Shown here one piece after another: positions 8,619 to 15,924 of a stretch of 21,395 bases of DNA. Source of the DNA: JAPLKB01 sp964429485 (lineage in GTDB: Bacteria > Desulfobacterota > Syntrophorhabdia > Syntrophorhabdales > Syntrophorhabdaceae); the NCBI GenBank assembly GCA_964429485.1, contig CAYSBW010000037.1, forward strand, positions 1 through 21,395. Direction: 5' to 3'. The notes under the pieces are model-generated. The model saw only the letters and a list, made by a program, of their open reading frames with translations, made no database searches and was not told the origin of the DNA. Numbering within the stretch: position 1 is the first letter of the stretch; each line of letters begins with the position of its first letter. Position numbers and translations under genes: made by a program.

Positions 8619-8623
8619 TTAGA

Positions 8624-9397
8624 ATGTTTCTAAGAAAATTTTTATACTACTGGTATGAAAAACTTCTTGAAAAGGAAGTGCATGGAGGAACAATGCCTGT
8701 TCACATAGGTATTATTCTCGATGGTAATAGAAGGTTTGCAAGAGAGATGGGATTTAATGACGTTACTCTTGGGCATAAGGAAGGGGCAAAAAAACTGGAT
8801 GATTTTCTCCAATGGTGCAGCGATTCAGGTATTAAAATTGTAACAATATGGGTTCTTTCAACAGAAAATACCAAAAGAGATTGTCTGGAGTTAAATGGCT
8901 TACTAAAAGTAATAGAAGAAAACATAATCGAACTCTCAAGGAGTCTTGTTATAAAGAAAAATAGTTTCAGAATCAAAATTCTCGGCAAGTTTGATGTGCT
9001 TCCGGACACCCTGAAAGAAGCAGTAAAAAATGCCGAAGAATATACAAGGAACAACCGAAATCATATTCTGAATATTGCTATCGGTTACGGCGGCAGAGAG
9101 GAAATACTTGAAGCAGTCAGGAAAACCATAAAAGAAAAAAAGGCGGCTGATCCTGATGAACTAGCAAACAGTATAACAACTGAAGATATTACAAACCATT
9201 TATATACAAACGGTATTCCTGATCCGGATCTTATTATCCGTACAAGCGGTGAAATTCGCTTGAGCGGTTTTCTTTTATGGCAAAGTGTATATAGCGAATT
9301 TTACTTTTGTGACGCATTATGGCCTGCTTTCAGGAAAATCGATTTTCTGCGGGCAATCAGAAGCTACCAGCACAGAGTGAGGAGATTTGGAAAATGA
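8624..9397 (+). CDS. cis-Prenyltransferase (UppS family, Rv1086-like branch)
   Basis: This enzyme condenses isopentenyl diphosphate onto an allylic primer to make a Z-polyprenyl diphosphate. It has 257 residues. HIGIILDGNRRFAREMG (27-43, catalytic D33), the STEN motif, NIAIGYGGREEI and DLIIRTSGEIRLSGFLLWQ are diagnostic. DGNRRFAR, LYTNGIPDPD and the LSGFLLWQS...WPAF...FLRAIRSYQHRVRRFG tail are closer to the mycobacterial short-chain enzyme Rv1086 and archaeal forms than to E. coli UppS (DGNGRWA, ISNFLLWQ). The product may therefore not be C55. The start is uncertain. The ATG at 8624 keeps a helix (FLYYWYEKLLEKEV) like the N-terminus of relatives, but lacks a Shine-Dalgarno sequence. The ATG at 8693 (M24) has GGAGGA 3 bases before it. 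The stop overlaps the next start (ATGA). The usual cdsA/dxr/rseP neighbours are absent. Confidence 0.9.
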   Translation: MFLRKFLYYWYEKLLEKEVHGGTMPVHIGIILDGNRRFAREMGFNDVTLGHKEGAKKLDDFLQWCSDSGIKIVTIWVLSTENTKRDCLELNGLLKVIEENIIELSRSLVIKKNSFRIKILGKFDVLPDTLKEAVKNAEEYTRNNRNHILNIAIGYGGREEILEAVRKTIKEKKAADPDELANSITTEDITNHLYTNGIPDPDLIIRTSGEIRLSGFLLWQSVYSEFYFCDALWPAFRKIDFLRAIRSYQHRVRRFGK

Positions 9398-11391
9398 ATG
9401 TGTGCTCTGATAAATTGTCATGCCTGAAAAATACAGAGCTTTTTAAATCACTGGCTGATGCAGAACTTCAGGAGCTTTCCATAAGATTGAAAGAAAGGGT
9501 TTATCCTCCTAATACTGCAATAGTCAGGGAGGGTGCTTCCGGGGATTCCATGTTTATCATCAATGAAGGTAAGGTAGATATAAAAAAAAGGGAGCCCAAT
9601 CTTGGCATAGACCTTTCTATCGCATCTCTTGACAGCGGTGCATGTTTTGGTGAAATGGCTCTTTTAACAGGTAACCCACGGACAGCCACTGTAATGGCAG
9701 TTCAGGCAACATCAGTTTACGTGCTTGAAAGAGTTGATTTTGAAAATCTTCTCAAGGAACACCCCTCTATCTCTATCTCATTGAATAAGATAGTTGCCGA
9801 AAGAATAGAAACAATGAATGCTCAGCAGGGTATGGGTATTAAATCCCTATCAAAAATAAAAATAGATTCCGAGGTTCTCTCTCTTATCCCTAAACAACTT
9901 ATAACACGTTACAAAATATTACCCATTGCCTATTCAAACAGCACACTCACTCTCGGCATGGTCAATCCAGCCGATCTGCTTGCAGTAGATGAAGTAAGAA
10001 AATTTATTAAAGGACTCGCCATAGAACAGGTTCTGATTCTTGATAATGAATTGAATACTTTTATGGAAAAAGAATACCCTACCATCATGGAAAAAGAAGA
10101 GGAAAAGGCAGGAGTCAGCATAGACTCTATTCTCGAAAGCATGGATTCTATACAATCCGATATCATGAAAGATATGGAAATAGAAGAAGGCAAAGATGAT
10201 GAGATTGGCATAGCAGATCTGGAAAGTGAGGCAAAGGGAGCCCCTATTATAAGACTTACAAATAATATCATAGGCATGGCTCTTAAAAAAGGTGCAAGTG
10301 ACATCCACATAGAACCCATGGAAAAAGGGTGCAGGGTACGTTACAGGATAGACGGTGTTTTAAGGGAAGAGATGATGTTGCCCCGTAAAATAATACTCCC
10401 TCTTATAAGCAGGATAAAAATCATCTCAAAGCTTGACATTACAGAAAGAAGATTGCCACAGGACGGCAGGATTACAATGAAGGTAGGGGATAAAACCGTA
10501 GACTTCAGGGTATCATCAGTGCCAACAAAATTCGGTGAAAAAATCTGTACAAGAATACTCGATAAGAGTAATACCGCCATGGGTCTGGACAGGATTATAT
10601 CTCATCAGCCCACATTGGAACTTGTAAGGGAAATGATAAAGAAACCCTATGGGATTATTTTTGTTACAGGTCCTACAGGCTCAGGGAAAAGCACATCTCT
10701 CTATAGCGCATTGGCAGAAAAAAATGAGATAGATGTCAACATATCCACTGTAGAAGATCCTATTGAGTATGATCTTGCAGGCATAAACCAGGTTCAGGTA
10801 AACTCCGATATAGGCCTTGATTTTGCAAGGGTTCTCAGGGCCTTTCTAAGACAGGATCCTGATATTATTCTTGTCGGAGAAACAAGGGACAAAGAAACCG
10901 CAAAAATTGCGGTTGAGGCAGCACTCACAGGACATCTTGTTTTTACAACCCTTCACGCAAACGATGCTCCGAGCACATTCATGAGGCTCAACGAAATGGG
11001 TATAGAACCCTTTCTAATCTCCACATCAATTATAGGCATAATTGCACAGAGGCTTGTCAGAAGAATATGCCCGAATTGCAAAGAAAAATATGTTCCTGAA
11101 AAAGCTATTTTAAAATACCTCGGACTTCAGGAAGATATTGAGCTTTATAAAGGCAAAGGTTGTGATGCATGCAGTATGACCGGCTACAAAGGCAGAGTAG
11201 GAGTCTATGAGGTTCTCATGATTGACGAACCAGTAAGACATCTGATTGCAGAAGGATCTGAAACTAATATAATACGACAGGAAGCCATAAGAAGAGGGAT
11301 GAGAACCTTGAAAGATTATTGTATCATCTTACTGAAAGAAGGCTTAACCACCATTGATGAAGTATTGAGAACGGTGGCCATTCAAACTTGA
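9394..11391 (+). CDS. PilB/GspE-type secretion ATPase with N-terminal cyclic-nucleotide-binding domain
   Basis: This 665-residue cytoplasmic hexameric motor is of the type IV pilus / type II secretion class. Residues ~10-135 form a cNMP-binding domain. Its phosphate-binding cassette FGEMALLTGNPRTATV keeps both key residues, E87 and R96, so it may really bind cAMP or cGMP. A T2SSE_N-like domain follows (LIPKQLITRYKILPIAYS). The ATPase has GASDIHIEPM, Walker A GPTGSGKS (426-433), Walker B DIILVGETRD (from 490), the HANDA histidine box and a zinc site C559, C562, C590, C593. The cNMP module takes the place of the usual first N-terminal domain. I chose the ATG at 9394 because it overlaps the upstream stop (ATGA) and has GAGGAG before it. 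An in-frame ATG at 9319 lies inside the prenyltransferase gene. No pilin, PilC or PilM-Q gene is adjacent. Confidence 0.9.
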   Translation: MNVCSDKLSCLKNTELFKSLADAELQELSIRLKERVYPPNTAIVREGASGDSMFIINEGKVDIKKREPNLGIDLSIASLDSGACFGEMALLTGNPRTATVMAVQATSVYVLERVDFENLLKEHPSISISLNKIVAERIETMNAQQGMGIKSLSKIKIDSEVLSLIPKQLITRYKILPIAYSNSTLTLGMVNPADLLAVDEVRKFIKGLAIEQVLILDNELNTFMEKEYPTIMEKEEEKAGVSIDSILESMDSIQSDIMKDMEIEEGKDDEIGIADLESEAKGAPIIRLTNNIIGMALKKGASDIHIEPMEKGCRVRYRIDGVLREEMMLPRKIILPLISRIKIISKLDITERRLPQDGRITMKVGDKTVDFRVSSVPTKFGEKICTRILDKSNTAMGLDRIISHQPTLELVREMIKKPYGIIFVTGPTGSGKSTSLYSALAEKNEIDVNISTVEDPIEYDLAGINQVQVNSDIGLDFARVLRAFLRQDPDIILVGETRDKETAKIAVEAALTGHLVFTTLHANDAPSTFMRLNEMGIEPFLISTSIIGIIAQRLVRRICPNCKEKYVPEKAILKYLGLQEDIELYKGKGCDACSMTGYKGRVGVYEVLMIDEPVRHLIAEGSETNIIRQEAIRRGMRTLKDYCIILLKEGLTTIDEVLRTVAIQT

Positions 11392-12146
11392 TAAAAACAT
11401 CAATAGTAAAATCTAAAAACATATCGATACTACTACGCGTAATCCTCTGGTTCTGTATATCAGCGCTTATTATACTCATGTTTTATGTTTATCACCAGGG
11501 CCAGTGGCGGGATATCATACATTTTTACAGTTTCTTTTTTGAACCCAAAAAACTACGGATTTTTATAGCATCCTTCGGTCCTTTTGCCGCTGTGATGTTT
11601 GTCCTCATACAATCACTTCAAGTTGTATTTGCACCTGTTCCAGGTGAACTTACCGGCGTTGTGGGTGGATTTCTATTCGGGAATGTATTGGGGCTCATCC
11701 TTTCTACTATAGGTCTTACAGCAGGCTCACTTCTTGCTTTCGGCATAACAAGAGTTTTTGGTATGAAACTTGTTGAAAGGATTGTAAAAAAGGAATACAT
11801 AGACAAATTTAATTATTTCATTACACACAAAGGTCTGAACATCACTTTCATCCTCTTTCTTCTGCCGGGATTTCCAAAGGATTCTCTCTGTTATCTTCTC
11901 GGTCTTACCCATATGAGAATGATAGATTTCCTTTTTATGAATATATTCGGAAGATTGCCGGGAACCCTGCTGCTTACATTACAGGGCAATGCTTTGAAAA
12001 ATGGCAAATACGAGGCTTTTTTCTGGTTATTGCTTGTAAGCATCACCCTGATTGCAACCCTTTATTTTACAAGAAATTATATAATTCAGGCCTTCAGTCG
12101 TATTATCCACAGATTACCTGGATTAAAAAAATTCTTTCCTAAATAA
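11388..12146 (+). CDS. TVP38/TMEM64 (VTT/DedA-like) membrane protein
   Basis: This inner-membrane protein has 252 residues with about six hydrophobic segments. Segment 1 spans ~13-35. The VTT core contains FAPVPGELTGVVGGFLFG, then GLILSTIGLTAGSLLAFGITR, and later LFLLPGFPKDSLCYLLGLT, the family's proline-rich re-entrant motif. The tail ends in a basic stretch. VTT/DedA proteins are lipid scramblases or flippases; some DedA members recycle undecaprenyl phosphate. The start is TTG, and its TTGA overlaps the stop of the ATPase gene, so translation is probably coupled. No ATG gives a full-length protein: the next methionine lies inside the first membrane segment. The gene is co-operonic with a prenyltransferase, which makes a polyprenyl lipid a reasonable guess for its substrate. 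Confidence 0.85.
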   Translation: MIKTSIVKSKNISILLRVILWFCISALIILMFYVYHQGQWRDIIHFYSFFFEPKKLRIFIASFGPFAAVMFVLIQSLQVVFAPVPGELTGVVGGFLFGNVLGLILSTIGLTAGSLLAFGITRVFGMKLVERIVKKEYIDKFNYFITHKGLNITFILFLLPGFPKDSLCYLLGLTHMRMIDFLFMNIFGRLPGTLLLTLQGNALKNGKYEAFFWLLLVSITLIATLYFTRNYIIQAFSRIIHRLPGLKKFFPK

Positions 12147-12161
12147 GTTCAGGGAATGTTG

Positions 12162-12182
12162 AATAAGCTTTTGCTTATTTTT
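12162..12182 (+). terminator. Hairpin with short T-run after the VTT gene
   Basis: AATAAGC (12162-12168) and GCTTATT (12173-12179) pair around a TTTT loop, and the hairpin runs into five Ts (12178-12182). It sits 15 bases after the plus-strand stop and just before the convergent TolA/TonB stop. The stem is AT-rich and short, so strength is doubtful. The other strand lacks a T-run. Confidence 0.45.
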
Positions 12183-13030
12183 CAGGAAAGATTGCCAGGT
12201 AAAAACCTGAAACCTATTTCTATGGAATCCATGTTCATGGTTGAAGGTATGGGAGGCAAAGGATCGACAGACCTTAATACTCGGAGGATTGATTCGTCAT
12301 ATATTCTGTTCCCTGACCTTTTTTCAATGTTTATATCAGTGATTATTCCATCTTTTCGTATTCTTATGGTCACTATAGTCTCCAAATCCTTTTTAAAAGA
12401 AGCCATACCTGGCAATCCCCATGAATTTTTAATTTTTTCCCAAATCTGGAGTATGTAACGCTGCGATACAGGATCAAGAGCTCTTCCTCCCCCTTCGTGC
12501 CCTCCCGGTAATCCATAGCCACCAGATCCAACACTGCCTGAACCTGATGTTCCTGACGAACCCTTAATTGCTGCAACATCAAGATAATCGGTACGTTTTT
12601 TCATTTCCCTTATCCGCTCATCAAGGCGACTCAGCTCATCCTTGTTGGTTGTTCCTTTAGATGGCTCATTTCTGGCAACTGTTTTAGGAGGAATCTTCTT
12701 TTTTGAAAGGGATACGGCATCCTTTTCATTGCGGGTAAGTATTGGCTTACTCTTCGTGGCAATATTGACCGGTTTATTGGCGGCCTTTGCAGGGTGTACA
12801 ACTTTTTTAGGAGCAGTTTTCTCTTTAGAAGCAGGTTTTTCCTCAAGTAATTTTCCTGCTCTGGGTCCACCGGAACCTTTGCCAATATCCCCGACAAGGT
12901 TTACAGAATATGATGATGTAATATCAAATCTCTTGGCAGTCTTTTTTATGGGAAAACCAAAGGCAGCAACCACTACAAGGTGGAAAACTGTTGATATAAT
13001 AAGCATTTTAAACCAGGTTTCTTCTTTCAT
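12182..13030 (-). CDS. TolA/TonB-like energy transducer
   Basis: The protein has 282 residues. A single N-terminal membrane anchor (~8-27) carries the S13-x3-H17 motif that TonB and TolA use to contact their ExbB/TolQ motor. A periplasmic Lys/Pro/Ala-rich linker follows to ~residue 125, then a charged helix (RLDERIREMKKRTDYLDVAAIKG), a Gly/Ser spacer, and a C-terminal TolA/TonB domain beginning RYILQIWEKIKNSWGLP. The domain keeps VTIRIRKDGIITDINIEKRSGN, PLPPIP and the final FRFLP. With tolQ and tolR upstream it is most likely the TolA of the set, linking proton flow to the outer membrane. The start is separated from tolR by 198 bp, unusual for a tolQRA operon, and its ribosome binding site is weak. 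TolB and Pal genes are absent. Confidence 0.82.
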   Translation of the reverse strand: MKEETWFKMLIISTVFHLVVVAAFGFPIKKTAKRFDITSSYSVNLVGDIGKGSGGPRAGKLLEEKPASKEKTAPKKVVHPAKAANKPVNIATKSKPILTRNEKDAVSLSKKKIPPKTVARNEPSKGTTNKDELSRLDERIREMKKRTDYLDVAAIKGSSGTSGSGSVGSGGYGLPGGHEGGGRALDPVSQRYILQIWEKIKNSWGLPGMASFKKDLETIVTIRIRKDGIITDINIEKRSGNRIYDESILRVLRSVDPLPPIPSTMNMDSIEIGFRFLPGNLS

Positions 13031-13228
13031 TATAATCCGAAAGTCATACTAATTCATTTTCCTTCATACAACTTCGTTGATTTTGGCCGGGCATTTTTGA
13101 TATTATCTTTGAATTTGAATTGAAACCAATTGTTTTATCTCTGCTGCTATGCCCTTCCAATGTTCAAATACTCCGTCTGATAACATCCAGTAGAGTAAAG
13201 GCAATAACAATTCAAGTTGTTCACCATT

Positions 13229-13636
13229 TTATTCCTCTGCAGGTTTTGTAACTATATTTACTTTTTCCACTCCTGCTTCTTTGACAATACCCATGCATGT
13301 GACAACAAAACCATAGGGGACATTTTTATCCGCTCTGAGGTAAATCTCTCTGTTGCTTTTATTTGTAAAAAGAAACTGTACTGCTGCCCTGAGATCTTTT
13401 ATATCAAGTTTTTTTTCATTCAGTACAAGTTCCTTATTGCTTGTAATGCTGAGTATCTGAGGTTCCTCCTTTGTGGGAAGAGGTTTTGTTGTTACCTTCG
13501 GGATGTCGATATTCATTCCATGCTGCATCATAGGGGCTGTTATCATGAAAATAATAAGGAGGACAAGCATTACATCAACAAGAGGTATGATGTTTATTTC
13601 AGAAAGGGGTGTTTTTGAATCCTTTGATAATTTCAT
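13229..13636 (-). CDS. tolR: TolR/ExbD biopolymer transport protein
   Basis: This 135-residue protein has one membrane segment (~17-37) in IIPLVDVMLVLLIIFMITAP, with D21 as the proton-path aspartate of the ExbD/TolR family. A periplasmic domain follows (ILSITSNKELVLNEKKL...IYLRADKNVPYGFVVTCMGIVKEAGVEKVNIVT). It works with TolQ as stator-like proton channel to drive TolA/TonB. Its ATG overlaps the tolQ stop by four bases (ATGA), indicating coupled translation. TolR and ExbD cannot be separated firmly by sequence alone; the linked TolQ and TolA-like genes favour TolR. The frame remains open for about 40 codons beyond its stop. Confidence 0.92.
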   Translation of the reverse strand: MKLSKDSKTPLSEINIIPLVDVMLVLLIIFMITAPMMQHGMNIDIPKVTTKPLPTKEEPQILSITSNKELVLNEKKLDIKDLRAAVQFLFTNKSNREIYLRADKNVPYGFVVTCMGIVKEAGVEKVNIVTKPAEE

Positions 13637-14310
13637 TTCTCCAAGAGGTTCAGTATATACATAGATGCATTTTCCATTTTTGATAGAATGCGTCTCAGTC
13701 TGCCGTTAAAATAGTTGTATGCCAAGACCGCCGGTATAGCAGCTGCAAGACCTATGGCAGTTGCTATGAGGGCTTCGCTTATGCCAGGCGCAACTACGGA
13801 CAGACTCGTTGTCCCTTTAAGCCCTATTTCACGGAACGAATCCATTATGCCCCACACTGTACCAAACAAACCAATAAAAGGTGCTGTGCTTGCTGTAGTG
13901 GCAAGAAAAGAGAGTCTTCTTTCAAGTCTCTCTGTTTCTTCAGATATTACTATTCTCAAAGAGTTTTCAACTGCAGGCATAATTATTTCAGTTTTTACGC
14001 CATTATTTTCCTTCTGTCGTGATGCAATCTCTTTATAAGATGCAAACATCATACGATAAAAAGCATTATTTGGTGTTTCTCTGTATGTTGTTACCAACTT
14101 CTTAAAAGAATCAGCATCTCTTGCATTACGCATAAATCTTTCAGAATCTTTCTCTGTTCTACTGTATTGCTTTAATTTATAAAAAATTATTGTCCACGAA
14201 GCAATTGAAAACATAAACAGAATTGCCACAACCGTTTTTGCAACAGGACCTGAAGCATATATGAGGCTTAAAACACCACCTGTATAATTATTAACACCTG
14301 ATATATCCAC
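13633..14310 (-). CDS. tolQ: TolQ/ExbB/MotA-family proton channel protein
   Basis: This 225-residue protein has three membrane segments: about residues 14-38, ~130-155 (FLATTASTAPFIGLFGTVWGIMDSF) and ~165-190 (EALIATAIGLAAAIPAVLAYNYF). The last two carry the conserved family motifs. A cytoplasmic helical loop lies between the first two. The length fits TolQ. The first codon is GTG, and no Shine-Dalgarno sequence is visible before it; no better start exists because the next ATG lies within membrane segment 1. A strong terminator hairpin stands 31-66 bases upstream, so tolQ either has its own promoter in the short gap or depends on read-through. Confidence 0.92.
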   Translation of the reverse strand: MDISGVNNYTGGVLSLIYASGPVAKTVVAILFMFSIASWTIIFYKLKQYSRTEKDSERFMRNARDADSFKKLVTTYRETPNNAFYRMMFASYKEIASRQKENNGVKTEIIMPAVENSLRIVISEETERLERRLSFLATTASTAPFIGLFGTVWGIMDSFREIGLKGTTSLSVVAPGISEALIATAIGLAAAIPAVLAYNYFNGRLRRILSKMENASMYILNLLEK

Positions 14311-14344
14311 AGCAGTAAAGATACAATATATTATCTGTGTTGTA

Positions 14345-14376
14345 AATAAAAAACCCCCTGGGTTGCGCCCAGGGGG
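14345..14376 (-). terminator. Strong intrinsic terminator, minus strand
   Basis: CCCCCTGGG (14354-14362) and CCCAGGGGG (14368-14376) form a perfect 9-bp GC-rich stem with a 5-base loop. On the minus strand it is followed by six Ts, then ATTT. It stops transcription coming from trpS or from the promoter at 14587-14559, and it lies 31 bases before tolQ. On the plus strand no T-run follows, so it acts in one direction. Confidence 0.9.
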
Positions 14377-14558
14377 AAGGGGGGTTATTATGAGAAGCTA
14401 ATGAGGGTGAATGTCTAAGTTAAAAAACTACTTGTGAATTAATGAACAAAACATCTAAACAAAAACTTCTGTTAAATAATCAAGTGTAAAAAAACTTCAA
14501 AAAACTTTATTTAATGCTGAATTTAAATATTCATTATGTGAATTATTTAACATGATTT

Positions 14559-14587
14559 AATATAATACAAGAACCTATCATTGTCAA
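14559..14587 (-). promoter_or_regulatory. Sigma70-type promoter in the trpS-tolQ gap
   Basis: Read on the minus strand, TTGACA (14587-14582) is followed by a 17-base spacer and TATATT (14564-14559). The predicted start is near 14552. A transcript would run about 200 bases to the terminator. AT-rich DNA yields such boxes by chance, but the exact TTGACA and ideal spacing support it. Confidence 0.5.
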
Positions 14588-14601
14588 TAAAAATATTGGA
14601 G

Positions 14602-14622
14602 TTGTCAAATAATATTTGACAA
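14602..14622. promoter_or_regulatory. Perfect 21-bp palindrome, candidate operator
   Basis: Arms TTGTCAAATA and TATTTGACAA flank a single central A with no mismatch. A related half-site TTGTCAATA begins 21 bases away at 14581, two helical turns, and overlaps the -35 box of the adjacent promoter. The spacing suits a dimeric repressor or activator. The binding protein is not recognised. Confidence 0.5.
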
Positions 14623-14684
14623 AATCAAAAAATGTCTTACTGAACAAATTTTATTGTTGCTAAATTATTGTGCGCGTCGCGGCT

Positions 14685-15665
14685 TTAATCAGAAAAAAGA
14701 CCTATTGATTTTCTTACATCATTCATTGTCTCTTTCGCAATAATGCAGCATTGATAAGTACCTTCATTTATCACATCTTTTATGTAATCCTTTTTTTTGT
14801 TCAGGTAGTCTGCCCTCTCTCTTATCGGTGTCAGTTCTTCCATCATATTTTTAAAAAGCATTGTTTTGCAGTCAATACAGCCTATAGTGGCATTACGACA
14901 GCCATTGCCGACCTCCAGAAGGGTGCTGTCCGGCGAAAATGCTCTATGTATTGTATATATATTGCAAACTTCAGGATTCCCGGGATCTTTCCTTCTAATT
15001 CTACTAACATCAGTCACCGCTGTCCTCAATTTTTCCCAAATTGACTTTTCTTCTTCCAGTAACCCGATATAATTATTCATTGATTTTGACATCTTGCTTG
15101 CTCCATCTACACCAAGAATCTTCGGTGCCATGGACAAAATAGCCTGGGGTTCGGGAAAGTAACTTCCATATTTACCATTGTATTTTCGCGCAACTTCTCT
15201 AGACAATTCTATATGCTGCACCTGGTCTTCTCCAACGGGTACAAAACCGGCCCTGTACAAAAGAATATCCGCTGCCTGAAGTACAGGATAGCCCATCAAT
15301 CCCATGTTGATATTTGCACGGTGCTGTTTTGACTTATCCTTAAACTGTGTCATCCGCTCAAGTTCACCGATAGGGGTAACACAGTTAAAAATCCATGCAA
15401 GTTCAGTATGTTCAGGTATTCTGGATTGTACAAATATTTTACATTTTTCAGGCCTGAGACCACAGGCGAGAAGAATTGAGACCGTGTCAATGGTTCTATC
15501 GGCAAGTTTCTCGATTTCATAATCTATAGTTATTGCATGGTAGTCAACTACACAAAAAATACAGTCGTATTTATAAACAAGAGTAACCCAATTTCTTATT
15601 GCACCAACATAATTTCCAAGATGGATCTCCCCTGTCGGTTGAATCCCACTGAATATTCTTTTCAT
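14685..15665 (-). CDS. trpS: Tryptophanyl-tRNA synthetase
   Basis: This class I aminoacyl-tRNA synthetase charges tRNA(Trp). It has 326 residues, the usual bacterial length. The HIGH-equivalent is HLGN (15-18) in FSGIQPTGEIHLGNYVGA, and KMSKS is exact at 191-195. DYHAIT, MGYPVLQAADILLYRA and PVGEDQVQHIELSRE are standard family blocks. Clustered cysteines (CRNATIGCIDCK) appear near residue 255, as in many TrpS proteins. The ATG has GGAGG a few bases upstream. It is a single-gene unit, divergent from hemB. The nearest terminator on its strand is about 310 bases past the stop. Confidence 0.97.
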   Translation of the reverse strand: MKRIFSGIQPTGEIHLGNYVGAIRNWVTLVYKYDCIFCVVDYHAITIDYEIEKLADRTIDTVSILLACGLRPEKCKIFVQSRIPEHTELAWIFNCVTPIGELERMTQFKDKSKQHRANINMGLMGYPVLQAADILLYRAGFVPVGEDQVQHIELSREVARKYNGKYGSYFPEPQAILSMAPKILGVDGASKMSKSMNNYIGLLEEEKSIWEKLRTAVTDVSRIRRKDPGNPEVCNIYTIHRAFSPDSTLLEVGNGCRNATIGCIDCKTMLFKNMMEELTPIRERADYLNKKKDYIKDVINEGTYQCCIIAKETMNDVRKSIGLFSD

Positions 15666-15898
15666 CTAATCCTCCATAACAAAAATGGCTTTACTCAATA
15701 GATTCACTACCTATCCGTCTTATAATATTTATCTCACTTATTTCTATTTGAGCAGTACTTACAGCAGTTTTTCAATTTAACTTAAAAAGTCATTAAAATC
15801 AATCGGGAATAGCGAATCACACCTGAGGAGTTCCATTAGTGCCTGATATTTTAAACAAAACTGAAATCTGTCTGAAAATAAGAAAATAATAAAAAGAT

Positions 15899-15922
15899 TG
15901 AACTTAAATGGATTTGAGTTCA
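15899..15922. promoter_or_regulatory. 24-bp inverted repeat upstream of hemB
   Basis: TGAACTTAAAT (15899-15909) and ATTTGAGTTCA (15912-15922) are reverse complements except for one mismatch, separated by GG. A two-base loop makes an RNA hairpin unlikely; a DNA-binding dimer site is more natural. The regulator is unknown. Confidence 0.4.
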
Positions 15923-15924
15923 TA

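Larger units (their letters stand above)
14311..14684. other. Intergenic region trpS-tolQ with terminator, promoter and palindrome
   Basis: These 374 bases hold no convincing ORF. On the minus strand, downstream of trpS, there is a perfect palindrome (14602-14622), a consensus-like promoter (14587-14559), about 180 bases of very AT-rich DNA and then a GC-rich intrinsic terminator (14376-14345). A short RNA or an attenuated tolQ leader would fit this order. Confidence 0.6.

Noticed and set aside
9319..9393. 25-residue N-terminal extension of the PilB-type ATPase from an upstream ATG
   Set aside because: It lies fully inside the prenyltransferase gene in another frame, whereas the ATG at 9394 has GAGGAG before it and an ATGA overlap.
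9930..10319. Long antisense open frames within the ATPase gene
   Set aside because: Shadows of a well-supported coding region; the translation is Ser/Met-rich and has no motif.
14671..14690. GC-rich cluster (GCGCGTCGCGG) next to the trpS stop as its terminator
   Set aside because: No stem longer than about 3-4 bp can be drawn and no T-run follows on the minus strand.
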